NCBI GenBank assembly: GCA_945869755.1
Contig: CAMBPW010000017.1
Location: 1-14,677 of the forward strand
DNA from: an uncultured Gemella sp.
GTDB lineage: Bacteria > Bacillota > Bacilli > Staphylococcales > Gemellaceae
Reading direction: 5' to 3'
Length of the DNA: 14,677 nt
In this document: piece by piece, positions 1 through 7,300 of the stretch
Layout: each line of letters opens with the position of its first letter
Numbering within the stretch: the stretch's first letter is position 1
Position numbers and translations under genes: made by a program
The notes under the pieces: model-generated
What the model saw: only the letters and a program-made list of their open reading frames with translations
The model's database searches: none
Told to the model about the DNA's origin: nothing

Positions 1-13
1 TTTTATTCAAAAA

Positions 14-876
14 TCAACTACGTAAATTTTTTATAAAAATTTTCTCATTCACACAAGATAAATAATCAAGACCTGTTGATGAATGTGTTATCCCTATCTC
101 AAAGTAATAACCACCTAACATTTCATATATTTCAATAGGAACATTTTTCTCTAAAAATTTTGCTTTATCTTTTAAATCCCTATAATCTACTTTATCTCTA
201 GGATGTATTTTTAAATAAATTTCATATTCTTCTTTACTATAGCTATCTATTATTTCTTCATAGTATTTTACTTGTTCTTCATCATTAGTTATACATTCTT
301 CTGCTATGTCTTGTAATAATGGTTGAGTTAATATTAATATCTTTTTTGCTTCACTTTTATTTTCAGGTATATTAAATATATCAAATAGCATTTCTCTTTT
401 TTTACTATCAAGATTTTCTATCAACTGTTTTCTTGGTAGTTCTATAAATTTTCCACTTCTACAATCTTCTTTTATTTTGCTTATGTTATTTACTTCTATT
501 GTTTTACAGTATTTACTATATCCCCAATGGGCTAAATCTAAATTTATATTTTCTTGAGAATTTAATAACATTTCTTTATTATAATATGTAAAATAATCAT
601 ATCCATCTTCTATCAAATTATAAAATATTCCTTTATCTCTCATTGATTGACCAATAATTGTCCAATCATTATATATGAAAACTTCATTGTAATCAGATAA
701 TTGTAATTCTGTTTCTTTTATTACATTAACACTATATTTTTTTATCAATTTATCTTTTTTTCATCTTCTAAAGTCAATACTTCGTTTATTGAAATTGTAT
801 TTTCTTCTTTTTCGTTTATTTTACATAGTGTTATAAATAAATGGTATAACGTATGACAAATATATATTTTTTTCAT
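14..876 (-). pseudogene. Frameshifted glycosyltransferase, GT52/sialyltransferase-like (possibly phase-variable)
   Basis: The gene is broken into two overlapping frames. The first runs from an ATG at 876 to a TGA at 745 (43 residues) and begins MKKIYICHTLYHLF, the N-terminal signature of GT52-type transferases. The second runs from a TTG at 748 to 14 (244 residues) and carries VFIYNDW, LIEDG, ILTQPLLQD, KIHPRDKVDY and THSSTGLD, in the order expected for the rest of that GT-B fold. One extra A in the A7 run at 755-761 would join them into a 287-residue protein, a plausible family length. An AGTAGGA site precedes the ATG; the TTG has no good site of its own but overlaps the upstream stop as TTGA, so coupled reinitiation is conceivable. 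Family members transfer sialic acid or other sugars onto surface glycans; the substrate here is unknown. I cannot tell a pseudogene, a phase-variable gene and a homopolymer sequencing error apart. The two-part homology is clear and the exact family moderately sure. Confidence 0.72.
755..761 (-). repeat. A7 homopolymer at the glycosyltransferase frameshift
   Basis: A run of seven A residues on the coding strand lies where reading must pass from the 5' frame to the 3' frame. Eight A residues (or five) would restore a single open frame reading Asp-Glu-Lys-Lys-Asp-Lys-Leu across the joint. A second A7 run lies at 737-743, just downstream. Tracts of this length can change by slippage in replication or transcription. 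Confidence 0.75.
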
Positions 877-938
877 TTCATTCCTACTTTCACTAACTAT
901 AGTATCTTTAAATTAATTATTAAATACTTTTACAAATA

Positions 939-969
939 AAACTTAGTAATAAAAATTATTACTAAGTTT
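939..969 (-). terminator. Intrinsic terminator of the cmk-plsC-thioesterase operon
   Basis: A perfect 14-bp inverted repeat (939-952 with 956-969, 3-nt loop) begins 5 nt after the stop of the thioesterase gene. On the minus strand it is followed by TTATTTGT, a modest U-rich tail. The stem is AT-rich but long. It separates this operon from the glycosyltransferase gene. Confidence 0.8.
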
Positions 970-973
970 AAAA

Positions 974-1399
974 TTATAAAGCATTATTAACTACATCTTT
1001 TAATATTTGATCCCATTTTGGTAAATATCTATCCATCCTTACAGCTCTATCACTATCAGAACGTAATATATTGTGAGAAGATGTTGCACCTATTATTAAA
1101 TTTCCATCAACATATATTTCATAATAAAATACCGATTTAATACCACTATGTTTTTCTAATACTGTTTTTATAAATAACTCTTTACTATCAAATCTAATAT
1201 TATTTTTTATAGAAATTTTTATTTCATTATCTGCATAATAAAAGCCATAATCAATAAGTGAATCTACATTAATACCTAAACTACTTAAAAAATATTTTCT
1301 AGCAAGAGTTAGCCAATCATAAATATATTTATTATCTAAATATCCAGATTCATTAAAAAATTTTGTTTCTAGTTTAAACTTTATAGTTTTTTCGTACAT
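974..1399 (-). CDS. Hotdog-fold acyl-CoA/acyl-ACP thioesterase-like protein
   Basis: This 141-residue protein has the layout of the 4-hydroxybenzoyl-CoA thioesterase (YbgC-like) hotdog family. There is an N-terminal strand, then GYLDNKYIYDWLTLAR at about 19-34 (the central helix with the usual pattern of G, N, Y, W and AR), then alternating beta strands. Such enzymes hydrolyse acyl-CoA or acyl-ACP thioesters in the cytosol. The ATG at 1399 follows the plsC stop by one base and has a GAGAGA site inside the plsC end; a TTG 18 nt further upstream is open but less likely. The tight coupling to plsC suggests a role in acyl-chain supply, by inference. The Asp expected three residues before the conserved Gly (D-x-x-G) is Asn16 here, so catalysis may differ or be lost. 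The substrate cannot be read from the sequence. Confidence 0.75.
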   Translation of the reverse strand: MYEKTIKFKLETKFFNESGYLDNKYIYDWLTLARKYFLSSLGINVDSLIDYGFYYADNEIKISIKNNIRFDSKELFIKTVLEKHSGIKSVFYYEIYVDGNLIIGATSSHNILRSDSDRAVRMDRYLPKWDQILKDVVNNAL

Positions 1400-1400
1400 A

Positions 1401-1988
1401 TTATCTCTCTCTTTCAATAATTTTTTCTATTGATTGCATAATAACTTTTGTTATTTCATCATGCTTATAACCCTGTTCTTTTAGTGCAGTCGTATTAATT
1501 TCCTCACCAATAACAATTTTTATTTTAGAAAATAATTTAAAACTATTTTCTGGAATTATTGCAAATGTAAGAACATTAGCAGCAGCCCTAGTTGAAATTA
1601 AAGAAACTCCGTTATGAGATTCTCCTAATTTTAAATCTTTATCATAACTTCTAGTTCCTTCTGGAAAAATACCAACATTATCTCCATTTTTTAATGCTGT
1701 AACAGAATTATTTATTGCAGCTCTATCAAAAGTACCTCTTTTTACAGGGATTATTTTTCCAGCTTTTAATATAGTCTTTATTAGTGGTATTTTAAATAAC
1801 TCTTCTTTAGCAATAAATCTTATTTTATTATTAAAAAATGCAAATAATAATATTGGATCATGTAAACTAAGATGATTACCAGACACAACTACTCCTCTAG
1901 CATTTTCCAATTTTTCTTTATTTACAATAGTAATTTTAAAAAATATACTGTAATATGTTTTTAATAAAAATTTCACTATACTTTCCAC
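1401..1988 (-). CDS. plsC: 1-acyl-sn-glycerol-3-phosphate acyltransferase (PlsC)
   Basis: PlsC adds the second acyl chain to lysophosphatidic acid, giving phosphatidic acid, the precursor of membrane phospholipids; the enzyme works at the inner face of the cytoplasmic membrane. The 195-residue protein has the two signature motifs of the family: the catalytic NHx4D box at residues 38-44 (N38, H39, D44) and FPEGTRS at 108-114, which binds the glycerol phosphate. PVKRG at 81-85 matches the intermediate motif. A hydrophobic N-terminal stretch (about 5-22) could anchor it to the membrane. The start is a GTG at 1988 with an AGAGG site that overlaps the cmk stop codon, so the two genes are translationally close; cmk next to plsC is common in Bacilli. 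The family is certain, while acyl-donor preference is not visible. Confidence 0.93.
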   Translation of the reverse strand: MESIVKFLLKTYYSIFFKITIVNKEKLENARGVVVSGNHLSLHDPILLFAFFNNKIRFIAKEELFKIPLIKTILKAGKIIPVKRGTFDRAAINNSVTALKNGDNVGIFPEGTRSYDKDLKLGESHNGVSLISTRAAANVLTFAIIPENSFKLFSKIKIVIGEEINTTALKEQGYKHDEITKVIMQSIEKIIERER

Positions 1989-1997
1989 TAAATACCT

Positions 1998-2672
1998 CTA
2001 ACTAACTTTTTCTAAAATTATTTTTTTTATGATTTCTACAACTTCTTCAATACTATATTTAGTAGTATCTACTTTAATAGCATCATCAACTAAAACTAAT
2101 GGTGCTATCTCTCTATTTTTATCTTGATAATCACGTTCTTCAATAGATTTTTTTATTTCTTCTATATCAATTTTTAATGAACTATCACTTTGCAATAATT
2201 CTTTATATCTTCTAGTTGCTCTTTCTTCTACAGAAGCAGTTAAATATATTTTAACATTCGCATTTGGAAGAACTACAGAAGCAATATCACGCCCGTCCAT
2301 AATTACATTATTTTCTTTAGCTAAATCACGTTGAATATTAATTAAAAAATTTCTAACATTTTTGCTTTGAGCAAATAGAGAAGTATAATTAGAAACTTCT
2401 GGTGTTCTAATTTTATCAGTAACATCTTCATCATTAACTTCAACAATTTGTTTAAAATTATCAAAATATACTTTAAAAGTTGTGTTACTTAAAATAATAT
2501 TTATTTTTTCTTCATCTAATTCTGTTAAATTATTAACAATAAAATTATACGTTAAAGCACGATACATAGCTCCCGTATCTACATAATTATAATTTAACTG
2601 CTCTGCTAATTTTTTAGTAATTGTACTTTTTCCAGAACCAGCAGGTCCATCTATCGCAATAGATATATACAT
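1998..2672 (-). CDS. cmk: Cytidylate kinase
   Basis: Cmk phosphorylates CMP and dCMP with ATP to the diphosphates, recycling CMP released by RNA turnover and phospholipid synthesis. The 224-residue length is normal. The P-loop GPAGSGKS lies at residues 9-16, DTGAMYRA at 32-39 and MDGRDIASVV at 125-134. The arginine-rich RATRR at 151-155 and ERDYQDKNRE at 179-188 fit the lid and CMP-binding elements of the family. It starts at an ATG at 2672, about 10 nt behind an AAGGAGT ribosome site, and has its own near-consensus promoter. It is the first gene of a cmk-plsC-thioesterase operon. Nothing is unusual in the protein. Confidence 0.97.
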   Translation of the reverse strand: MYISIAIDGPAGSGKSTITKKLAEQLNYNYVDTGAMYRALTYNFIVNNLTELDEEKINIILSNTTFKVYFDNFKQIVEVNDEDVTDKIRTPEVSNYTSLFAQSKNVRNFLINIQRDLAKENNVIMDGRDIASVVLPNANVKIYLTASVEERATRRYKELLQSDSSLKIDIEEIKKSIEERDYQDKNREIAPLVLVDDAIKVDTTKYSIEEVVEIIKKIILEKVS

Positions 2673-2706
2673 ATAAATATTACTCCTTAATTTATATTTC
2701 TAAAAT

Positions 2707-2735
2707 ATAATAACATATAAAAGTAGCTATATCAA
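2707..2735 (-). promoter_or_regulatory. SigA-type promoter of cmk
   Basis: On the minus strand TTGATA (2735-2730) is followed after 17 nt by TATTAT (2712-2707), with TG one base before the -10 (extended -10). Transcription would begin near 2700, giving a short untranslated leader of about 28 nt that includes the cmk ribosome site. Confidence 0.8.
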
Positions 2736-2823
2736 TAATTTAAAACAAAATAAATATATTACACGCTAACTTTTATTAACTATTAAATTAATTTATTACA
2801 AAATTATTATACATTATATAAAA

Positions 2824-2849
2824 AAGTTATGAGCTTTTTCTCATAACTT
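2824..2849 (-). terminator. Second, distal intrinsic terminator after rplT
   Basis: The arms AAGTTATGAG and CTCATAACTT form a perfect 10-bp stem with a 6-nt loop. On the minus strand it runs directly into TTTTATATAAT, a good U-rich tail; on the plus strand the tail is poor. It lies about 120 nt beyond the rplT stop and could be a backup terminator or the 3' end of a small independent transcript. The 2850-2930 stretch between the two terminators holds no gene I can support. Confidence 0.7.
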
Positions 2850-2932
2850 ATTCTTCTATTCTACTTTTCTAATATTTTATATTTTAAAAGCAGAATTTTA
2901 AATTTATTATTTTTAAAAATTAACAATAAAAT

Positions 2933-2957
2933 AGAGAATTGCCTAAGACAATTCTCT
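2933..2957 (-). terminator. Terminator of infC-rpmI-rplT
   Basis: The arms AGAGAATTG and CAATTCTCT form a perfect 9-bp stem with a 7-nt loop, starting 11 nt after the rplT stop. The minus-strand tail ATTTTATTG is only moderately U-rich, so some read-through to the second hairpin at 2824-2849 is likely. Confidence 0.78.
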
Positions 2958-2968
2958 TAACTAAATGA

Positions 2969-3328
2969 TTATTTATTTAAAGCAGCTTTTGCTTGTTCAC
3001 AAAGTGTAGTGAATGTAGCTGCGTCATGAATAGCTAATTCAGATAACATTTTTCTATTAATAGTAATTCCTGCAACTTTTAATCCGTTCATTAATTTGCT
3101 GTAAGAAATTCCATTTAATCTTGCTGCTGCATTTATACGTACAATCCATAATCTTCTGAAGTTACGTTTTGTTTGACGACGATCTCTAAATGCATACATT
3201 CCTGATTTCATTACTTGTTGCTTAGCAACTTTGAATAATGTATGTTTAGAACCAAAATATCCTTTAGCTAATTTTAAAACCTTTTTACGGCGACGACGAG
3301 TCACTGTTCCACCTTTAACACGTGGCAT
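2969..3328 (-). CDS. rplT: 50S ribosomal protein L20 (bL20)
   Basis: bL20 binds 23S rRNA early in assembly of the large subunit and, in Bacilli, also represses its own operon by binding the infC leader. The 119-residue protein has the family's basic extended N-terminus (MPRVKGG, then RRRRKK at 11-16 and LAKGYFGSKH at 20-29) and the globular C-terminal half containing RLWIVRINAAARLNG, the RNA-binding part. It starts at an ATG with a strong AAGGAGG site and is the last gene of infC-rpmI-rplT. Nothing is odd. Confidence 0.98.
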   Translation of the reverse strand: MPRVKGGTVTRRRRKKVLKLAKGYFGSKHTLFKVAKQQVMKSGMYAFRDRRQTKRNFRRLWIVRINAAARLNGISYSKLMNGLKVAGITINRKMLSELAIHDAATFTTLCEQAKAALNK

Positions 3329-3384
3329 ATCAAATTCCTCCTTACAAATACATAAAATAATTTCAATTTTATTATGTTAATATA

Positions 3385-3579
3385 CTATTTTAGTAATAAA
3401 GTTCTAATACGTTTGTAATCACCACGTGATACTAATGATGCTTTACGTAGTTGACGTTTTTGTTTTGTAGTTTTTCTAGAAAACCAGTGAGATGTATAAG
3501 CTCTGCTTCTTTTTAATTTTCCGCTTGCTGTTCTTTTCACACGTTTTGCTAAACCACGGTGAGATTTCATTTTTGGCAT
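3385..3579 (-). CDS. rpmI: 50S ribosomal protein L35 (bL35)
   Basis: bL35 is a small basic protein of the large ribosomal subunit. The 64-residue product begins MPKMKSHRGLAKR, the family's canonical N-terminus, and contains RSRAYTSHWFSRKTTKQKR. I chose the ATG at 3579 because an AGGAGG site lies 9 nt upstream; a TTG six bases earlier is in frame but sits only 3 nt from that site and would add two residues not found in relatives. It lies between infC and rplT. Confidence 0.97.
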   Translation of the reverse strand: MPKMKSHRGLAKRVKRTASGKLKRSRAYTSHWFSRKTTKQKRQLRKASLVSRGDYKRIRTLLLK

Positions 3580-3605
3580 TATCAAATTCCTCCTATATTA
3601 AACCT

Positions 3606-4124
3606 TTATTTTTCTTTTTTTGGTGCTAACACTAAAAACATACTGCGTCCATCCATTTTAGGTTTTTGTTCGACAGTTGCTATTTCGCTAGCTTCATTAG
3701 AAAATTGTTCTAAAACTTTCTGTCCAATCTCTTTGTGGGTAATTGCTCTACCCTTAAAGCGAATAGATACTTTTACTTTGTCACCTTTAGTTAAAAACTT
3801 TTTAGCATTTTTTAATTTTGTTTCAAAGTCGTGTTTATCAATTGTTGGTGATAGACGTATCTCTTTAACTGTAACAATCTTTTGATTTTTACGTGCTTCT
3901 TTTTCTTTTTTCTGTTGCTCAAATTTAAATTTACCATAATTCATAATTTTAGCAACTGGAGTTTTCGCATTTGGTGCAACTAATACTACATCAAGATTTA
4001 ATCTTTCTGCTATTTGTAATGCTTCTGCTTTTGTTTTTACACCTAATTGTTCTCCATTTTGACTTATTAAAAGAAATTCTTTCGCTTTAATACCCTCATT
4101 TATTTGTGCAGTATCTTTACTAAT
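3606..4124 (-). CDS. infC: Translation initiation factor IF-3, AUU start
   Basis: IF3 binds the 30S subunit, prevents premature 50S joining and checks the start codon and initiator tRNA. The 172-residue protein has the N-terminal domain (INEGIKAKEFLLI, then LVAPNAKTPVAKIMNYGKFKFEQQ), a lysine-rich linker helix and a C-terminal domain with IRLSPTIDKHDFETK and FKGRAITH. The start is ATT at 4124, directly before AGT AAA GAT (Ser-Lys-Asp), which aligns with the start known in Bacillus relatives. GGAGG lies 8 nt upstream at 4137-4133. The longer in-frame GTG at 4133 overlaps that ribosome site and cannot be used. The AUU start is the classic basis of IF3 autoregulation, because IF3 discriminates against it. 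Transcription is further controlled by the L20 leader. Confidence 0.96.
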   Translation of the reverse strand: MSKDTAQINEGIKAKEFLLISQNGEQLGVKTKAEALQIAERLNLDVVLVAPNAKTPVAKIMNYGKFKFEQQKKEKEARKNQKIVTVKEIRLSPTIDKHDFETKLKNAKKFLTKGDKVKVSIRFKGRAITHKEIGQKVLEQFSNEASEIATVEQKPKMDGRSMFLVLAPKKEK

Positions 4125-4149
4125 GACCAGCACCTCCCATTTATATTCT

Positions 4150-4285
4150 ATTAAATACTAAAAGTAAATGAGCTAGATGTACATAGCACACCCAGCCCAT
4201 AAATAATATAATTCAACTATTTACTAACCTAGTAACTCTTTCGTCAGTAGGTGAGAAACGGGTGCTTCTACTTTTGTATTCAACG
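4150..4285 (-). ncRNA. L20 leader: autoregulatory 5' region of infC-rpmI-rplT
   Basis: The leader carries AGCACCC (4266-4260), TTTCTCACC and, further on, GGGTGTGCT (4193-4185), which can pair with the first element across the leader. This matches my recollection of the L20 leader of Bacilli, where L20 binding causes premature termination. A terminator hairpin follows, formed by 4198-4188 with 4180-4170: 11 pairs including three G-U, with a 7-nt loop and then AUUUACUUUUAGU. The long-range pairing uses part of the terminator's 5' arm, so the two structures are mutually exclusive. The family call rests on operon position and the complementarity seen; L20 binding itself is established knowledge from Bacillus. 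Confidence 0.82.
4170..4198 (-). terminator. Attenuator hairpin in the L20 leader
   Basis: Minus-strand arms GGGCTGGGTGT and ACATCTAGCTC pair over 11 positions (three G-U) around a 7-nt loop, followed by a U-rich stretch. It is the only terminator-like structure between rpoC and infC, so it may also set how much rpoBC transcription continues into infC. Confidence 0.72.
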
Positions 4286-4291
4286 TTAGTA

Positions 4292-4320
4292 ATTATACAC
4301 AATTTTATTTTTTTTGTCAA
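4292..4320 (-). promoter_or_regulatory. Consensus promoter of infC-rpmI-rplT
   Basis: TTGACA (4320-4315), a 17-nt spacer and TATAAT (4297-4292) form a perfect SigA-type promoter on the minus strand. The -35 box begins 3 nt after the rpoC stop codon. Transcription would start near 4285 and make a leader of about 160 nt before the AUU start. Confidence 0.92.
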
Positions 4321-4323
4321 TAA

Positions 4324-7300
4324 CTAAGAAACAATTTCTTCTGAGATTTCTTCAGTATTTTCTACTGTTTCTTTTTCAACATCTAAATGATCTATTTCAA
4401 CATTATTATATCTTGCCATACCTGTTCCTGCTGGAATAAGTTTACCAATAATAACATTTTCTTTTAATCCCATTAGTTTATCAACTTTTCCTTTAACTGC
4501 AGCATCTGTTAATACTCTTGTAGTTTCTTGGAATGAAGCTGCTGATAAGAAACTTTCTGTTTCTAGGGACGCTTTTGTAATACCTAATATCACAGGTTTT
4601 GCTGTAGCCATATTTCCACGTTTTGCTAAAATTTTAGCATTTTCATCTGTAAATTTATGAATGTCTACTAATGAACCTGGTAATAAATCTGTATCTCCTG
4701 CATTAATAATTCTAACTTTTCTAAGCATTTGACGTACCATTACTTCAATGTGCTTATCACTGATTTCTACCCCTTGCATTCTGTAAACTTTTTGTACTTC
4801 TGTTAATAAATAACTTTGTACTCTTTGTATTCCTGCAATTGATAATAGTTCTTTAGGTTCTATTGAACCTTCTGTTAAAACTTGACCACGAGCTACTCTA
4901 TCACCTTCTTTAACTAGAATACGACTAGCTCCATAATCTTGATATTCTCTCTCTTCTTGAATATCGCTAACTACATATATTCTTCTTACGTGATTAATAT
5001 CAATTTCTACTTTTGTAACTACTCCGTCTACTTCTGAAACTAGTGCTTTACCTTTTGGATTTCTCGCTTCAAATAACTCTTGAATACGAGGTAAACCTTG
5101 TGTAATGTCGGCTCCTGCAACACCTCCAGTATGGAAAGTACGCATCGTAAGCTGTGTTCCTGGTTCTCCGATAGATTGAGCAGCAATAGTTCCTACTGCT
5201 TCTCCAACCTCTACTTTTTCTCCAGTAGCTAAGTTTTTACCATAGCACTTCTCACATACTCCGTGACGGCTGTTACAAGTAAACGCTGAACGAATAACTA
5301 CACTTTCAATACCTGCTGATTCAATTTCTTTTGCTTTATCTAGTGTAATCATCTCTCCGTCAGAAACTATTACTTCTCCCGTATTTGGATTTACAACAGT
5401 TTCTTTAGAATAACGACCCTCTAAACGTTCTTGTAGTGATTCAATTTCATCTGTTCCGTTTTTAAGAGCTGATACTCTTAATCCACGAGTAGTTCCACAA
5501 TCTTTCTCACGTACAATAACATCTTGTGCAACGTCCACTAAACGACGAGTAAGGTACCCTGAATCGGCAGTTTTTAATGCTGTATCGGCAAGTCCTTTAC
5601 GTGCTCCGTGAGAAGAAATAAAGTATTCTAATACTGTAAGCCCCTCTTTAAATGATGAACGAACAGGCATTTCCATAATTCGTCCTGACGGAGAAGCCAT
5701 AAGTCCACGCATACCTGCTAACTGAGTAAAGTTAGAAGCATTACCACGGGCTCCAGAATCACTCATCATGTAGATTGGATTAGTTGCTGGAAGAGAGTCC
5801 ATTAATTGATCTTGAATAATATCTTTAGCTTTTGCCCACTGAGCAATTACATTTTGATATCTTTCTTCTTCTGTTAGTAATCCACGTCTAAATAGATGAG
5901 TAATTTTATCAACATTTTTTTGTGATTCTTCTAAAATTTCATATTTATTTGGTAAGACGAATACATCACTTACCCCTACTGTAATACCTGCTCTTGATGA
6001 ATACTTAAATCCTAAGTCTTTCATTCTATCTAGCATTGTTGACGTTTCTGTAATATGGAATCTATTGAATATTTCTGAAATTATTTTTGATAAGAATCCT
6101 TTTTTAAATGGTGTTACTGGTTCAATATTTTGTAAATATTGTTTAAGCCCATTTTCAGATAAATCTTTTGTCGATATAAAATATTTATCAGGTGTTGAAA
6201 CTTCTAAATTTTCTTTAGTAGGTTCATTTAAATAAGGGAATTCTTCTGGTAATATTTCATTAAATATAACTTTACCTATAGTTGTTATAAGTAATTTTTT
6301 ATTTTGTTCTTCTGTAAAAGTAATATTATTGAATGATTTTGCTAAAATACCAATTCTTGTATGTAGATGAATATATCCATTTTGATATGCTATATTAGCT
6401 TCATTAGCATCTTTAAAAATCATTCCTTCTCCAACAGCTCCTGGTCTTTCAAGAGTTAAGTAATAGTTTCCTAAAACCATATCTTGAGAAGGAGTTACTA
6501 CTGGTTTTCCATCTTTCGGGTTAAGGATATTTTGTGCAGCAAGCATAAGCATTCTTGCTTCTGCTTGTGCCTCTTTAGAAAGTGGCACGTGAACAGCCAT
6601 TTGATCCCCATCAAAGTCAGCGTTAAACGCTGTTGTTACTAACGGGTGTAATCTAATTGCTCTTCCTTCAACTAATATAGGCTCAAATGCTTGAATACCT
6701 AATCTGTGAAGTGTTGGTGCACGGTTAAGAAGAACTGGATGTTCTCTTATAATATCTTCTAAAATGTCCCAAACGTGATCTTCTGTTCTTTCAATTTGTG
6801 TTTTTGCATTTTTAATGTTATTAGCTAACTCACGTTTTACAAGTTCACGCATAACAAATGGTTTAAATAATTCTAAAGCCATTTCTTTAGGTAAACCACA
6901 TTGATACATTTTTAAGTTAGGTCCAACTACGATAACAGAACGTCCTGAATAATCAACACGTTTACCTAATAAGTTTTGACGGAAACGACCGTGTTTCCCT
7001 TTTAACATATTAGATAAAGATTTTAGAGTTCTATTTCCTGGGCCTGTAACTGGACGACCACGACGCCCGTTATCAATTAATGCATCAACTGCTTCTTGTA
7101 ACATACGTTTTTCGTTTTGAACAATTAATCCTGGTGCTCTTAACTCAATAAGTTTTTTCAAACGATTGTTACGATTAATAACTCGACGATATAAATCATT
7201 CAAATCACTCGTAGCAAAACGTCCACCGTCTAATTGAACCATCGGACGAATTTCTGGTGGTATAACTGGCAACACAGTCATTATCATCCACTCTGGTTTG

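Noticed and set aside
890..938. Promoter for the glycosyltransferase gene (TACTAT as a -10)
   Set aside because: No acceptable -35 lies 16-18 nt upstream, so I could not support a specific promoter.
3580..3585. TTG at 3585 as the rpmI start
   Set aside because: It is only 3 nt from the AGGAGG site and would add two residues before the canonical MPKMKSHRG.
3559..3885. Open frame of 108 codons on the plus strand
   Set aside because: It lies antisense within rpmI and infC, has no ribosome site and no recognisable domain; it reflects the codon pattern of infC on the other strand.
4125..4133. GTG at 4133 as the infC start
   Set aside because: The codon is part of the Shine-Dalgarno sequence itself and would add three residues absent from relatives; the ATT at 4124 has ideal spacing.
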